In this document: one piece after another, positions 34,435-47,517 of the stretch
Layout: the number at the start of each line of letters is the position of its first letter
Numbering within the stretch: the stretch's first letter is position 1
From: Lonicera japonica
Lineage: Eukaryota; Streptophyta; Magnoliopsida; Dipsacales; Caprifoliaceae
Length of the DNA: 64,000 nucleotides
Direction: 5' to 3'
NCBI GenBank assembly: GCA_021464415.1
Contig: CM038469.1
Span: forward strand, 22,897,901 to 22,961,900
The notes under the pieces: model-generated
What the model saw: the letters and a program-made list of their open reading frames with translations, nothing else
What the model was told of the DNA's origin: nothing
Database searches by the model: none
Made by a program: the position numbers and the translations under genes

Positions 34435-37400
34435 GACGTTGAGTCTGTTGAAGAACTTTACTTTATAGAGTCATTATCTTTTGAAACGTCTAAGAAAAAT
34501 CACCCCGAGGACCCACTCCTCCATTGCTTAGCTTATTTCAGATCTGATATCGATGAAGATAATATAATTAATGAGGTCAATGCTTTGTTAGACTCCGCAC
34601 CACTTATGTATATTGATAATTAGGCCAATCGTTTTCAATCTATTCAACCTGACCCTCTTCTAGCTATTGCGAATGAATCGAAGCAAGTGACTACTATTAA
34701 TTCTAATTGTCAGTTTCTTACATGTAATTCTGAGTCTAATTCCACTTATACTGATAATTCATCCCAATTCGCTTCACTTTCCACGATACCTTTTGTTAAT
34801 AGTGACCTCACATTTGACCCATGGCCTCCACCCATCAATTGCACACATGTGTTATCTTATCAAAGCAATAATGGTTGTTCTTCTGGTATGGAGTTGTTTT
34901 GTAACACCCTCGCCTTAATGTACAGGTTAACACCTGTAATTAAGACCTGGAGCATTACTAACCTATCTTAGTAGGACTAAGATAGGTATGTAGAGGGAAA
35001 TAACTCAACATCAATAGATATAGCAAATATCAAATGCATAGGATATCAAATATATTATACATTTTAACATGTATCATATACATGCAATGCATACCATACG
35101 AATAACCAAAGTATATAAACTCCTCGGGCTAGCCGTTGCATCCCGAAAAAAAAATATATATATAGATATGCATCACGGGAAAACCAAGATATACACATAG
35201 TATCAGAACCTCTATATCGTCCCTGATCCTATCGTATCCTTGTCCTCGTGGGACTTGTGAGTACCTGAAATGTTTTAAAGAAAAAAAATTCGGTGTGATC
35301 CATTTGCTCAGTAGGGGGAATATAGGTCGTATGTTCAAAAACAAGTTTATAAACATATCTTTTATACCATGTTAATATCAATAATATAAACAGAAAATCC
35401 AAAATTCATCAAGTGATCACGCATGAACGTGCTATTGCAGGTTACATCCCGTGTCAACCGATTACCGTATAATAGAAGGCCTGAGTGATGACTAGATTCC
35501 ATTGCTGCCAAGATATCACAACATGGGATCAATTGTCCCAATCTTACGTAGGTATAGAGAATAATAGCCCTGGGATCATACACTCCGATCCCATATAAAT
35601 ATAGATAATCGCAAAATCATAGTGCCATGCCAATTTGCCTAAGTTCCCGGGCTTTACACCGGTGGCTTATAGGAGGCCAAACATTGCTCCCCCAGGGGTT
35701 TAGGGCTTTTCAACCCAAGGGCACCGAGCCCTGCCTATTTTCCCATCCCGGCAAGCACTATACATTTAATTAATTTTTCAGTTTTCAAGAGCCACTAGCT
35801 CTTTAGTACATACATAAATGATACAAGCATCTGAGAAACAGATACTTGAACAAGAGTCATAAGCCATAATAGAGCCTCCATGCCTTTGAAAGTTGCCGAG
35901 CTTCCGGTTGACACCATAGTAACATATAATATGCATAACATGATGCTAATTATCCACATGAAGCAAATTATGCCATATATACATTACCAAGTTCAACCAC
36001 ATATCCCTTGGCATAAAAAGTTCATAAATAAATCACTTTTATCAACCATGTCGTAGATATATCGCCAGGGGTATCTTATTTAGTCCAAACAAATCTTTAT
36101 ATCAAGTATACATGGCATATTGTGCCTCCAATCATATATTCAATACCACACATATCATGCAACATCATAAATATATATAGACATTCAACTTTCTAACTTT
36201 ATATATTTCAAACGCAAGAATTGTCAAGTAATAAACTCATTTTATCGGGTTTTGAAAGTAAGAAAACCCCTACCTCAATTTATGAGTGAGAAAGAAGAAA
36301 GAAATTTGATTGCTTCAAGCCTTCCCCAAAGAATCCTCAAGGTGGAAGATGATGAATAGTAAGCTAGGAGGTGTTTCAGATGATTTTTAATGCCTAATCC
36401 TTCGATCGGAAGTGAAAATAGGTAAGGATCGCTCAAGAACACCTATCTTTCTCTCTCTAGAACTCTCTAGAGTTTATTCGAAGAGGTTGGGTCGAAAATG
36501 GGTGAAAAAGAGCTTAAAATGAGCTATAATCCATTTTAAGTTGGTTGCTATAGTAACGCGCGTAGATTTTTTTGGTTCTGGAGCACTGTTTTTGTTTTGG
36601 TCATAACTTTTGACTCGGAACTCCGATTGAGGTGTTCTTTATATGCATGAAAAGCTAATTCAAATATCTACAACTTCCTAAGAGGAAGTTTTACCAAATT
36701 ATGGACAAATTTTACTCAGAAATTCACCGAAGATAGTGCTCTGCTGAAATGCTATTAAACAACCAGAATTTAGCGATTGGCCTACTTCGTGCCCTGTTTT
36801 GGCCCACGAGGAGTGTGAATTAGCTTTCGGCCAAAACACGAAAGTTGTAGAATGATACAAATACTAGACACTTTGTGAGCGAAATGTTAATCGGATAAAT
36901 AACGGAGGAATTATGGTAGCTCAAAGTTAGCTCGAATTAACAATTCATAAGGAGCCAAAACTTCCTATTTATCAACCGAAATCGATTCAGACCACCCGAA
37001 TCACCAAAGGATCATTCACATGTATATAAAAGAGTTAATAAGACATAATTAACATTAATTTAAATACAAGATGCTACATGTTTCCTGCTGGTGTTGAGGT
37101 TTTATCTATAATATCATCCGATTTAGAGCCTGACATAAATCATGCACCATTACTTCTTGATTTTTGCTCACGATTACTCTTCTATATTTGTGCACCGTTA
37201 AATTCTATTTATATGTCAAATCCTTGCGATGATATTATGATTATTATTTCATCTGATTTACCACCTGATATACGTGTGAGTTATTCGCAATATTATAGCA
37301 TACATCTTTTATTGCATTTATTTGCTATAACCCATGTTCACTGGGTTGATCCCCAACTATTTCGATTATTAATTTTTGACAAAAATAATTTATCTCTGTT

Positions 37401-37488
37401 TGGGGGTGATCTTGTTCAAACACTGAGGACAATGTTTCGATTTGTTTGGGGGTATGAATGTTATCAAAAATGCAAATTCATCTTTTAA
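34435..37488 (+). pseudogene. Unknown polyprotein tail replacing pol, split by a solo LTR
   Basis: After the protease the frame runs on: SFETSKKNHPEDPLLHCL and INEVNALLDSAPLMYIDN, text that normally precedes the reverse transcriptase in this group. After a stop (34621-34623) it stays open from 34624 to 34899 and, with the solo LTR and one TTTGT-type duplication removed, from 37084 to a stop at 37486-37488: about 226 codons. The joined reading passes smoothly across the insertion. I do not recognise this tail. It has no YXDD, DDE or RNase H motif. It ends near TTTGGGGGT text typical of the 3' untranslated part of such elements. Confidence 0.6.
34900..37078 (-). mobile_element. Solo LTR in the gypsy coding region, 2179 bp, TSD TGTTT
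   Basis: It begins TGTAACACCCTCGCC, ends GATGCTACA and has the perfect duplication TGTTT (34895-34899, 37079-37083). Its first hundred bases are the reverse complement of the end of 27297-31364, including the CGCCTTAAT...TAATTAAGACCTGGAG text, so the two are one family in opposite orientation. The U3 palindrome position holds only ACGCGCGT (36556-36563). Confidence 0.9.
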
Positions 37489-37804
37489 AAATTAAATATT
37501 AAAATAGAGTCGTTTTGGTTTACCCTATCCATGATATAAATGAATTTACCGACGACCCACCTTTTGAATGCTTAGAATTGTTATTGTCTAACTCTAAGTT
37601 TAGTTTGTTACTCGAATATATATAAATCTAGACATTGCAATATATATGAGCACTATTCAAAATATTTTTGTATTACACAACAGCCGTTTAGTGTAATGTA
37701 AATTGAAAAGTAATCGAGTTTCTAAGGAGCTAGAGAAATAACAGTGGAGACTTAATAACCCTGTGAGATTTTGAGCCTTTCATCATTTGTAGAGGGTATA
37801 TACG
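37489..37804 (+). other. 3' untranslated part of the gypsy element
   Basis: No gene is visible. The stretch lies between the end of the polyprotein tail and the LARD insertion, and gypsy sequence resumes at 47518. Confidence 0.5.
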
Positions 37805-39853
37805 TGTGAGAACCCGCGTTCTCGACGCCTGGGGGTCCTCATGGGCGGCAATTTTCGTCGTTGCTTTGGAAAATCGGTTTTGAAAAGAATAAGAGTCGCC
37901 AGTTTGTTTAGTAAACAAACAAAAAAGGTTTGTGTAAAAGAGACGTATTTATGGACTAAATATCCTCTTATACACAATGTATGCGAAACTAGTTGATTCA
38001 AAGGTTCGGGGATTAAGTTACAAATTGGGAAGGTGTTAGGCACCCAATTCGCCCTTTCGAACTCTAGAGTAGGATATGCGCGTGTTATAATTAAGTTCTT
38101 GCATGCTATTGCTATTATTTTACAGCTTTTCGTGCTTTCCTTAGAAATTGGGATTTTGGAGTTGGGGTGAAAACGACGTGTTTCCTAGTTTCTCCATGAT
38201 TTTGAAAATAAATGTGTGTGTGTGATTTGAAAAATATAGTTTGATAATAATAGATGCAATGAAACAGGTGATTTTATAAAGCATTGGGCTTTTCGAAAAC
38301 TGATTCAATGTGGAATCTTATATTCGATATTATAGAAGGTGAGTTGACCGATCGTATACTAAAGTCTATTGATTAAACCGGTATAGATGGTAGTAAAGCT
38401 CTCATAATCGAGTATTTATCACATACACACCGCAATCTGTGAGTTAGATTGAATATGTAGCGATTATCGATTCTTTCGTATAACAATACCACTAATCCGA
38501 GCTTTTGAAAAAGTAATAAAGTAATAATACTATTTTGGAATTGGATTAGGGTTTATTATACGCCTTTGATTTTGAAAAATAATTTGAAAAGGGGTTTTGG
38601 AAAGCTATCAAGTGATAGAAATTATGCAGACAAGAATATAAATTATAAAACTGACGAATAAATAAAAGAAGAGAGATAAAATTATACCTGAGCCTCCTTA
38701 GAGGGAGAGAATAAGGATCTCTTGGTGTGTACCATGAAATCCCCTTGATTGTTGATGAAAAATACGAATGAAGGGGGTCTATTTACAGTTGAAAAAATAC
38801 TTGGAGAGCAAGAAAAAAGATTGCAACTAGGACTCTTGGAGCATGTCGCAAAACCTTCCCACCATTGGATCATCCTGATTTTTGGATATGTGTTGGTAAT
38901 GGAAGTCTTCTAGATTGTGTAAAATTTTCAAGTTGATCAGAGTTCGGGAAGTTCTCCTTTCGTTCTAATTGGTACGAAGAGTTTGTTTTCGCGTGGGAAA
39001 GGTACTTGCTGTAGACAAGGTCACTTGTTTGCACGACAAGTCAAGTTATAACCGTTGGATCATTCTAATTTTTGGATATGTATTGCCAATATAAGTCTTC
39101 TAGACTCTTTAAAAATCTTAAGAAGATCGTAGTTTGTGAAGGACTCGGTCTCCTCGGATTGGTACAAAGAGTTTGTTCCCGCATAGAAAACGTACTTGTG
39201 TACAACAACCTCGACAACTGAACTTCTAGCCTTTGGATTATGCTTAATTTTGGATATGTTTTCCCTCAAAATGTTCTCTAACTTATTTCCAAATTTGAGG
39301 TCGATCGGAATTCGGGAACGCCACTATTTTTTTTAATTTTGCTACGAAGGACATTTCGTCTAGAATTGCTGGATAGACAAATTGATTTTCGATGATCCCA
39401 TGTCCGACAAAGCTGAATTTTGAATATGTTCTTCCCCATAATAAGGCCTATCTACTGACCAAACTTCAAACCATTTTTACTTCGAGAAGACCTCCACTTG
39501 ATTGCCCGAAATAAACTCAAGATTTTTTGAATTTTTGGAAATTCGACCGTTAGATCGAGCTGATTTTCGAGTATGCTACTCCTTATGGTAATGTCTAACA
39601 ATGCTCAATGTTTAAGGATGATCCGAAATGTGGAACTATCCTTTCACAAATTTCCCCGAGTTTTGACGGTTTTCGGTTCCGGCAATTTTCGATAATTTTG
39701 TAACTTTTCATCTGGGGTCCTTTCGACTTTCTTCTATGACCTGTATCACATGTACAAAGTATGTGTGCATCTAAGAATGCTCGTGTATGCATGCGTGTTC
39801 ACTTCTTTTAAAAATCAGAATTCTTGCGGGGGTTGCAAAATGAGGTGTTCACT
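37805..39853 (-). repeat. 3' LTR of the LARD
   Basis: It begins TGTGAGAACC on the plus strand and ends GGTGTTCAC(T). It aligns throughout with 45476-47517 with many substitutions. Its TATA position is mutated (TATTTACA near 38790 in place of TATTTATA). Confidence 0.85.
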
Positions 39854-40029
39854 GACCCTCTCGGCCTGGGTTCTTTGTGAAGCAAAGAAACCAGGACGAT
39901 AACGAGAACGCATCATTTTGCGGCACTCACACGAATTACAGATGAAATTTTGAAAGCAATGCAATGCAAATAATGTCGTGCTATGCTGGTTATCTCTCTT
40001 CTTGGGATGGATGGGCAATTTTTGGACTT

Positions 40030-40815
40030 GGTATTAAGCTGATGTACTCCCATCGGTAGGGATGGTTCTGTAACTGATTCGATTGGGGTGTTGAGCTAAT
40101 GTACTCCCATCGGTAAGGACTGTTATGTCAACGATTCGATTGGGGTGTTGAGCTGATGTACTCCCATCAGTAGGGACGGTTCTGTCAATGATTTGATTTG
40201 GGCGTTGAGCTAATGTACTATCATCGGTAGGGATAGTTCTATCAATGATTTGATTGGGGCGTTGAGCTGATGTACTCCCGTCGGTAGGGACGGTTTTGTC
40301 AACGATTTAATTAAGTGTTAAGTTGATGTACTCCCATCGGTAGGGACGGTTCTATCAACAGTTTGATTAGGGCATTAAGCTGATGTATTCCCATTAGTAA
40401 GGACGATTCTGTTAACAATTTGATTGGGGCGCTGAGCTGATGTACTCCCATCGGTAAGGACAGTTCTGTCAACAATTTGATTGGGCGTTGAGCTGATGTA
40501 CTCCTATCGGTAGGGACCGTTCTGTCAACAATTTGATTGGGCGTTGAGCTGATGTACTCCCATCGGTAGGGACCGTTCTGTCAACAATTTAATTGGGGTG
40601 TTGAGCTGATGTACTCCCATCGTTAGAGACGATTATGTCAATAATTTGATTGGGCGTTGAGCTGATGTACTCCCATCGGTAGGGACTGTTCTGTTAATAT
40701 GTTGATTGGGACATTGAGTTGATGTACTCCCATCGGTAAGGACGGTTCTGTCAATGATTTGATTGGGGTGTTGAGCTGATGTAGTCCCATCGGTAGGGAC
40801 GGTTTTGATAATAAT
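40030..40815. repeat. Minisatellite, 14 copies of 56-57 bp
   Basis: The landmark GATGTACTCCCATCGGTAGG recurs, with changes, at 40041, 40098, 40155, 40212, 40269, 40325, 40382, 40439, 40495, 40551, 40608, 40664, 40721 and 40778. The period alternates between 57 and 56, so no single frame is kept and a coding role is unlikely. Confidence 0.95.
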
Positions 40816-40950
40816 TCTCATTCTTATTTGATTCTTTTGGAGGGGTGAGGGCAGATGGTCTGTTAGGGACCTTGCTTTGGGTTTGAGAGGCTAGGGCAGA
40901 TGGTCTGCTGGGGACGTTTGATGGTCTGCTAGAGACAATACTTTGGTGTT

Positions 40951-41345
40951 GGTGATTTAGGATAAAGGCTGCTGGTGAAATGAGAATTGATAGTATGTTG
41001 GGAAAAATGAGGACTCCTACTGGTTAGGATAAAGGCTGAAGGTTGATGAGCTGCTAGGAATATGACGATTGGTGGCCTATTGAGGATATGATTAATCCTA
41101 CTGGTTAGGATAAAGGCTGAGGGTTGGCAATCTGCTGAAGATATGATGAATTGTGACCTACTGAGGATATGATGAATCCTACTGATTAGGATAAAGGCTG
41201 AGGGTTGGTGAACTGTTGGGGATATGATGAATGGTGGTCTACTGAGGATATGCTGAATTATACTGGTTAGGATAAAGACTGAGGGTTGGAGATTTGCTAG
41301 GGATATGACGATGCGGGGCTAAGATGTAGGTGATTGATGATATGT
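40951..41345. repeat. 81-bp tandem repeat, four copies plus a partial one
   Basis: TGGTTAGGATAAAGGCTGA recurs at 41021, 41102, 41183 and 41264, exactly 81 bases apart. A partial unit (GGATAAAGGCTG) lies near 40960. Confidence 0.9.
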
Positions 41346-42129
41346 TGAGGTGACGAAAGTTGATGATTTGCTGAGGGGGTGAAAGTCTCTAAGCGGACAT
41401 AGAGAGATAGAGAAAAAGCTCTGGTGTGATATTTTTTTTAAAATAAAAAAATAAATAAGAACTTTTGGTTGGCTTCTTTTTTCCTTAAGAAAAAATCGAG
41501 TTACATTCTCTCAATTCTCGAACCTCGTGCACGAGTTTTGGACTTTGCCTCTTGCTTTGCTTCTGTGGCTTTTTCTCGTGTCACCAGGGTATGATTCTAC
41601 TTATTATTTTCTGACTTTGTGAGAGAATTATTTTTTGTGCCTGCATCATTTTCTGTTTTTTGATGCCTTTAATCCTCCTTGATTATTTGAAAGCTTTTGA
41701 TGCGGCTTACCTATTTTTTTTCTTTTACATGATCAGCAGCCTTCCTCACCCAAGACGTTGCCCTGGGCCTTTTGGCCTAGCTGTTACTCTTGGTGTGGCT
41801 CTCGCTGCCATCTCAACAACTTTTTTTGTGCCCCTGTAGGATTTATCCTCTTTTCTACTCTTTCAATTTTTTCTTGTACCCACTTTATTCTTTCTCACTT
41901 TGTCAAGTTTTCTAAGCATCATCTTTCTTGCGATTTGAGAATGTTTACTTTAGAAGTTCGCTTTTGACACTGCCGTGATGTGTTTGTGATTTTCGATCCG
42001 AGAACTTTTTGGAGCGTAACTTGAAATCTTCTCTTAGAAAATAATAAATTGTGCTGAAAATCCTTTTGCGGGGCTTGTTCCCTGTATTTTGCAAAATTTT
42101 CTCATTCCAGACTTTCTCTATGTCTTTCT

Positions 42130-42790
42130 CTGATATCCTCTAAAGGGAGCTTTTTGGTTTTAGAGAGGGCTTGAGTTTGCCTGTAGAAAGGGCTTAGAAT
42201 TGCCTGTGAAAAGGGTTTGAGAATTTCCTATGAAAAGGGCTTAGGATTTCCCTATATAAGGGGCTTGAGATTGCCTATAGAAGGGCTTTGGTTCATATAT
42301 GTGGAAAGGGCTTTGGATTGGTGCCTATAAAAGGTCTTTGGTTCGCCTATAGAAAGGGCTTGGGATTCGCCTGTAAGAAGGGCTTCAGTTTGTGCCTGCG
42401 GAAAAGGCTTTGGTATTGTGCCTATAAGAAGGGCTCGAGATTTTTCTGTAAGAAAGGCTTGGGATTCGTGCCTGTAGGAAGGGCTTGGATTCGTGCCTGT
42501 AGGAAGGGCTTTGGTTCGTACTTGCAAAAAGGGCTAAGGATTGGTGCCTGTAAGAAAGGCTCGAGATTTGCCTGTAAGAAGGGCTTGGGATTCGTGCATG
42601 TAGAAAGGGCTTTGGTTCGTGCCTGTGGAAAGGGCTTTAAAATGGTGCCTGTAGAAAGAGCCTTGGATTGGTGCCTATAGAAAGGGCTTTTTTTTTCCTA
42701 TAGAAAGGGCTTTGGAATGGTTGCTGGAGAAAAGGTTTAGATTGGTGCCTGTAGAAAGGGCTTTGGAATGGTTGCTGGAAAAAGGGTTTG
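42130..42790. repeat. Degenerate short tandem array around AGAAAGGGCTT
   Basis: About twenty units of some 28-32 bases carry TGCCTGTAGAAAGGGCTTGG with variation. The array creates a 130-codon open frame rich in Lys-Gly; I regard that as a by-product. Confidence 0.85.
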
Positions 42791-43449
42791 GGATTTGATT
42801 AGTGCGCTATACACTTATGCAAGTGTTCAAGTGTATGCACTATGCCAATGCTTATGCCACGCTTCCTTAAATTTCAAGTATTCGCATACTTCTTAAATCA
42901 TTGGACCATCTTTTTTAAAAACTTGGTTTTGAAAAGGTTTTGAATCTTGAGTTGCCTAATTTATGAAGTATGTTACGCTACTTAAAATTATCTAAGTGCA
43001 GATGCATGCATGCAAGACCGACAATTTGTCGAGAACATAGCAACAGTGAAAAGACAAATATTGATTTTCGGTCAATCAGTGAGTGAATGCAATGTGATAT
43101 CAGTCACAAGAGAAATGGCGTGCTTCCGTCTTGGGATTCTGCTGATCTTGCGTCATGCTTCTATCTTCTCTGCTTTTAGATTCTTGGGCCTGTTAAGATT
43201 CATTCGGTTGCTGCTTTTGCTCATACCAACAATCTCGGGAGGATTACCGATGTTCTGCATTTTTATGACTGGGTGTGGACAAGCTTGATTCTTGAGAGAG
43301 GTAAGGGCTTTCAGTTGCTAAACCAATTGATTGACTTGATTTTACCTTCAGGGTTTTTTGGTTTTGCTGATAGGACAACAACAGGGTCGTGGTGATGTGG
43401 GTAGTACATCCTCAGCGCGAATGATGAATGAAAACGCTAGTCTTTAGAG

Positions 43450-43800
43450 AGTTATTCTAGTTTTCTTGTCGATTCCCTCAGTGCATACACCCTCTGCACC
43501 CTTAGTGTATGCGAACGGTGGTGGTGAAGCTAGTCTTCAGGGAGCTGTTCGGGTCTTTTTGTCGAAACCCTCAGTTCATATACCCTCTGCACCCTCAGTG
43601 TATACGAACGATGATGGTGAGGCTAACGTTCAGGGAGTTGTTTGGGTCTTCTTGTCGAAACCCTCAGTGCATATACCTTCTACACCCTTAGTGTATGCGA
43701 ACGATGGTGGTGAGGCTAGTCTTAAAAAAGCCGTTCCGGTCTTCTTGTCGATACCCTCAATGCATGCAAACGATGATTAGGAGGCTAGTTTTTGGGGAGC
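43450..43800. repeat. 93-bp tandem repeat, over three copies
   Basis: CCCTCAGTGCATAC-like text recurs at 43475, 43568, 43661 and 43754, always 93 bases (31 codons) apart, so two frames stay open by arithmetic. There is no homology to a known protein. Confidence 0.9.
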
Positions 43801-45457
43801 TGTTATGATTTGCATCAAGGATGGCTTGAGGGTTATGGTTTTGAAAGGATTGGTAACGTTCAGGGTTCAACCATGTGGTGTTGGGATCTTACGCAGGTGG
43901 TATAACGATTTTGGTCCTACTATAGGAAATGGGTGGTTGATGTTGGCATGCATTGAAAGAATGTGTTGGAGAATGTTAGGTGGAGCTACTGGGTCTCGGG
44001 TTTGGTTACCTTAGGCTAGGTATGGATTTAGATTAAATTGGTTTGGTTCAGCAAGTATTCTGACAATGATTATGGCTCAAGATGGGCTTGGGTGGCCACT
44101 TGGTGATTCTTCATGATGGCTACAAACAGGGTCAGATCATGGATTAAATAATATAGGTGTTCAAGGTTTAAGTGCCACCCTCGGCTTGCTAGAGAACGGG
44201 ACCCGGCAGCGGACCTGCTGCATGAGAAGCTTCACCATAACTACCCTCAGTATTGTCAACCCTAGTTTGATGAAGTAGTAGCTCGGTGTTACAATCAGGA
44301 GGCACGATCGGTGATGAATCTGATCTCGTGAGTCGTCTAGTTTGAATATGTGAGAGCCTAGCCAACCAGTGCCAGTAGTAGATAATCGGAGTGTGGTGAA
44401 GAATGGGGAGAAAGAAGTCGGGGATTGACCGGAAAATCAATATTTTGCCATGGGTTGCATAATTCTCGAAAAATTATGACTCGACAGGAAAATAAAATCG
44501 AAATCCACTTTTTGGTGATTAGCGAAAACAGGCGGACGGCAACAACTTGAGAGCCTCGTGGATAGATTTAGGGTAGGAATATAAATTCCCAGGGTGCCCT
44601 TATAACCTTCCGATTTTAAAAATTAATTTTCGAAAAGTAAATTTTAAAAAATGACTCGTTTTTTAGAAAAACAAATTTGGAAAACATTTTTTGAAAATCG
44701 GGAAGTTCTCTCCTCTTAGAGTTGCTTTTTATGAAAATAGTGACAGGGAATTTCTCACTAACGGATTTTAGTGAGGAATTTCTACGGACGTGGTTGGACA
44801 GCCTCCGGCCGTACTTGCTAAACCAAGAGTTGGTATGTATGACAAGGCCTTTTGTTCACTAATCTCACGACCGACGGTCAATAAAACATGCAAAAATTCG
44901 TGTGTACTAGATTGACGCATCCTATATGCAAGCGTGGTTGAAAGGGGTAAGGTTTAAGGCTCCTTCCTATTTGGCTAGGTCTTGCAATATACCCCAAGGG
45001 CGAGTACGTGCAATGACCTTTTGATATACATTCTGGGTACGTGAGTGTTCTTCTCACTCGATATACCTCAATTTGGTACTTAGCCAAGGAGAGTGGTCCC
45101 ATGCGCTTTTGGCTAATGTAAACTCGCAAGTCCACGGCCTAATCACGACTTTGGTCCCGAGGTTGATAGGGTAAATTCACACTTGCGATAATGCATGATG
45201 ATAGTGGGTGCGTGGAAAATAACAATTTTGGGGGTACATTATGATAAGCGCTTTAAGGTTTGTTCGAGTACTTTCAAATTTTATTTATGAAAAGATTTTC
45301 CTCAAACAATTATTACAAACAAAAAGGGAATCAAGGTATCCACCTAAAGCACATCTATGTTATCCTAAAACTAAGGCCGGAAAAGAAAGCATGCAAACAT
45401 AAACAATTGTCCAAGCATATTCTACTCTTGTTTAGAGTCTAATCCTCTTAAAAAAAT

Positions 45458-45474
45458 CCCCAGCAGAGTCGCCA
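45458..45474 (-). other. Primer binding site of the LARD
   Basis: The minus strand reads TGGCGACTCTGCTGGGG, starting one base from the 5' LTR end. Such GGCGACTC...GGGGA sites are common in plant Tat/Ogre-like elements, where a tRNA-Arg primer is reported. Confidence 0.75.
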
Positions 45475-45475
45475 C

Positions 45476-47517
45476 TGTGAGAAAACGGGTTCTCGACGCC
45501 CGGGGGTCCTCGTGGGCGGCGATTTCCGTCGTTTTGAAAATCGGTTTTAAAAAGAATAATAGTTGCCAATTTATTTTACTAAAAAAACAAAAAAGCTATT
45601 TGTAAAAGAGACGTATTTATGGACTAAATATCCTCTTATACACAATGTATGCGAAACCAGTTGATTCGAAGGTTCAGGGATTAAGTTACGAATCGGGAAG
45701 GTGTTAGGCACCCAATTCGCCTTTTTGCTCTCTTGAGTAGGATATGCGCGTATTATAATTTAGTTCTTGCATGCTATTGCTATTACTCTACAGCTTTTCG
45801 TGCTTGCCTTAGAAATCGGGATTTTGGGGTTGGGGTGAAAACGATGTGTTTCCTAGTTCGCTCATGATTTTGAAAATAAATGTGTGTGTGTGATTTGAAA
45901 AATATAGTTTGATAATAATAGATGCAATGAAATAAGTGATTTTGTAAAGCATTGGGCTTTTCGAAAACTGATTCAATGTGGAATCTTATATTTGATTTTA
46001 TAGGAGGCGAGTTGACCAATCGTATACCAAAGTCTATTGATTAAACCGGTATAGATGGCAGTAGAGCTCTCATAATCGAGTATTTATCACAAACACCGCA
46101 ATCTGTGAGTTAGATTGAATATGTAGCGATTATCGATTCTTTCGTATAATAATACCACTAATCCGAGCTTTTGAAAAAGTAAGAAAGTAATAACACTATT
46201 TTGGAATTTAATTAGGGTTTATCATACGCCTTTGGTTTTGAAAAATAATTTGAAAAGGGGTTTTGGAAAGCTATCAAGGGATATAAATTATGCAGAAAAG
46301 AATATAAATTATAAAACTGACGAATAAATAAAAGAAGAGAGAGAAAATTATAACTGAGCCTTCTTGGAGAGAGAGAATAATGATCTCTTGGTGTGTACCA
46401 TGAAATCCCCTTGATTGTTGATGAAAAATATGCATGAAGGGGGGTCTATTTATAGTTGAAAAAAATACTTGGAGAGCAAGAAAATAGATTGCAACTAGGA
46501 CTCTTGGAGCATATCGCGAAACCTTCCCACCGTTGGACAATCTTGATTTTTAGATATGTGTGGGAATAGAAGTCGTCTAGATTGTGTAAAAAATTCAGGT
46601 CGATCAGAGTTTCGAAAGGCCTCCTTTCGCTCTGATTGGTACGAAGAGTTTATTTCCGCGTATGAAAGGTACTTACTGTAGACAAGGTCACTTGTTTGCA
46701 CGACAAGTCAAGTTCTAAATGTTGGATCATTCTGATTTTTGGAAATGTATTGCCAATATAGTTTTTCTAGACTCTGTAAAAATCTTAAGAAGATCGGAGT
46801 TTGGAAAGGACTCGGTCTTCTCAGATTGGTACAAAGAATTTGTTCCCGCATAGGAAACGTACTTGCGTACAACAACCTCGACAACTGAACATTTAACCGT
46901 TGGATTCTATTTAATTTTGGATATATTTTTGCTGAAAATATTTTATAACTTGTGTTCAAATATGAGGCCGATCAGAATCCGAGAAGGCCACTATTTATTT
47001 TAATTTGCTACGAAGGACATTTCTACTAGAATTGCATGATAGACAAATTGATTTTCGATGATCCCATGTCCGACAAAGCTGAATTTTGAATATGTTCTTC
47101 CCCATAATAAGGCCTATCTACTGACCAAACTTCAAACCATTTTTACTTCGAGAAGACCTCCATTTGATCGCCCGAAACAATCTCACGGTTTTTGAATTTT
47201 TGGAGATCCGACTGTCGGATTGAGCTAATTTTCGAGTATGCTAATCCTTATGGAAATTTCTAACAACTCTCAAAGTTTGAGGATGATCCGAAATGTGTAT
47301 CTCTCCTTTCACAAATTTCCCAGAGTTTTGACGGTTTTTTGTTTCGGCAATTTTCGATAATTCTGTAAGTTCTCATACGGGGTCTTTTCGACTTTCTTCT
47401 TTGACCTGTATCACATGTACAAAGTATGTGTGCATCTAAGAATGCTCGTACACGCATGCGTGTTCATTTCTTTAAAAATTAGAATTCTTGCGGGAGTCGC
47501 AAAATGAGGTGTTCACA
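45476..47517 (-). repeat. 5' LTR of the LARD
   Basis: It begins TGTGAGAAAACGG and ends GGTGTTCACA on the plus strand. A minus-strand TATAAATA box lies at 46447-46454. Confidence 0.85.
46447..46454 (-). promoter_or_regulatory. TATA box of the LARD 5' LTR
   Basis: TATTTATA on the plus strand gives TATAAATA on the minus strand, roughly 1.07 kb inside the LTR from its U3 end. It is intact here and mutated in the other LTR. Confidence 0.6.

Larger units (their letters stand above)
37805..47517 (-). mobile_element. LARD: non-coding LTR retrotransposon derivative, 9.7 kb
   Basis: Two LTRs of about 2.05 kb (37805-39853 and 45476-47517) flank a 5.6 kb interior, with ATACG and ATGCG (4 of 5) as the target duplication. 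On the minus strand the primer site TGGCGACTCTGCTGGGG (45458-45474) lies one base from the right LTR, so the right LTR is 5' and sense is minus. No protein domain is readable inside. Instead there are four tandem-repeat arrays. Primer site, LTR ends and the GGTGTTAGGCACC motif suggest the Tat/Ogre branch of Ty3/gypsy. It must rely on proteins from another element. Confidence 0.85.

Noticed and set aside
37078..37488. Stand-alone 136-residue gene
   Set aside because: It is the continuation of the gypsy polyprotein frame; the apparent start lies at the solo LTR border and target duplication.
40030..40815. CRISPR-like direct repeat array
   Set aside because: The whole unit repeats with no unique spacers, the period varies by one base, and the host is a plant.
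42288..42680. 130-codon Lys/Gly-rich protein
   Set aside because: It is an open frame created by about 30-base tandem repeats; it has no domain and lies in a non-coding LARD.
43466..43780. 104-codon protein with internal repeats
   Set aside because: The 93-bp repeat is a multiple of three, which keeps frames open automatically; nothing else supports a gene.
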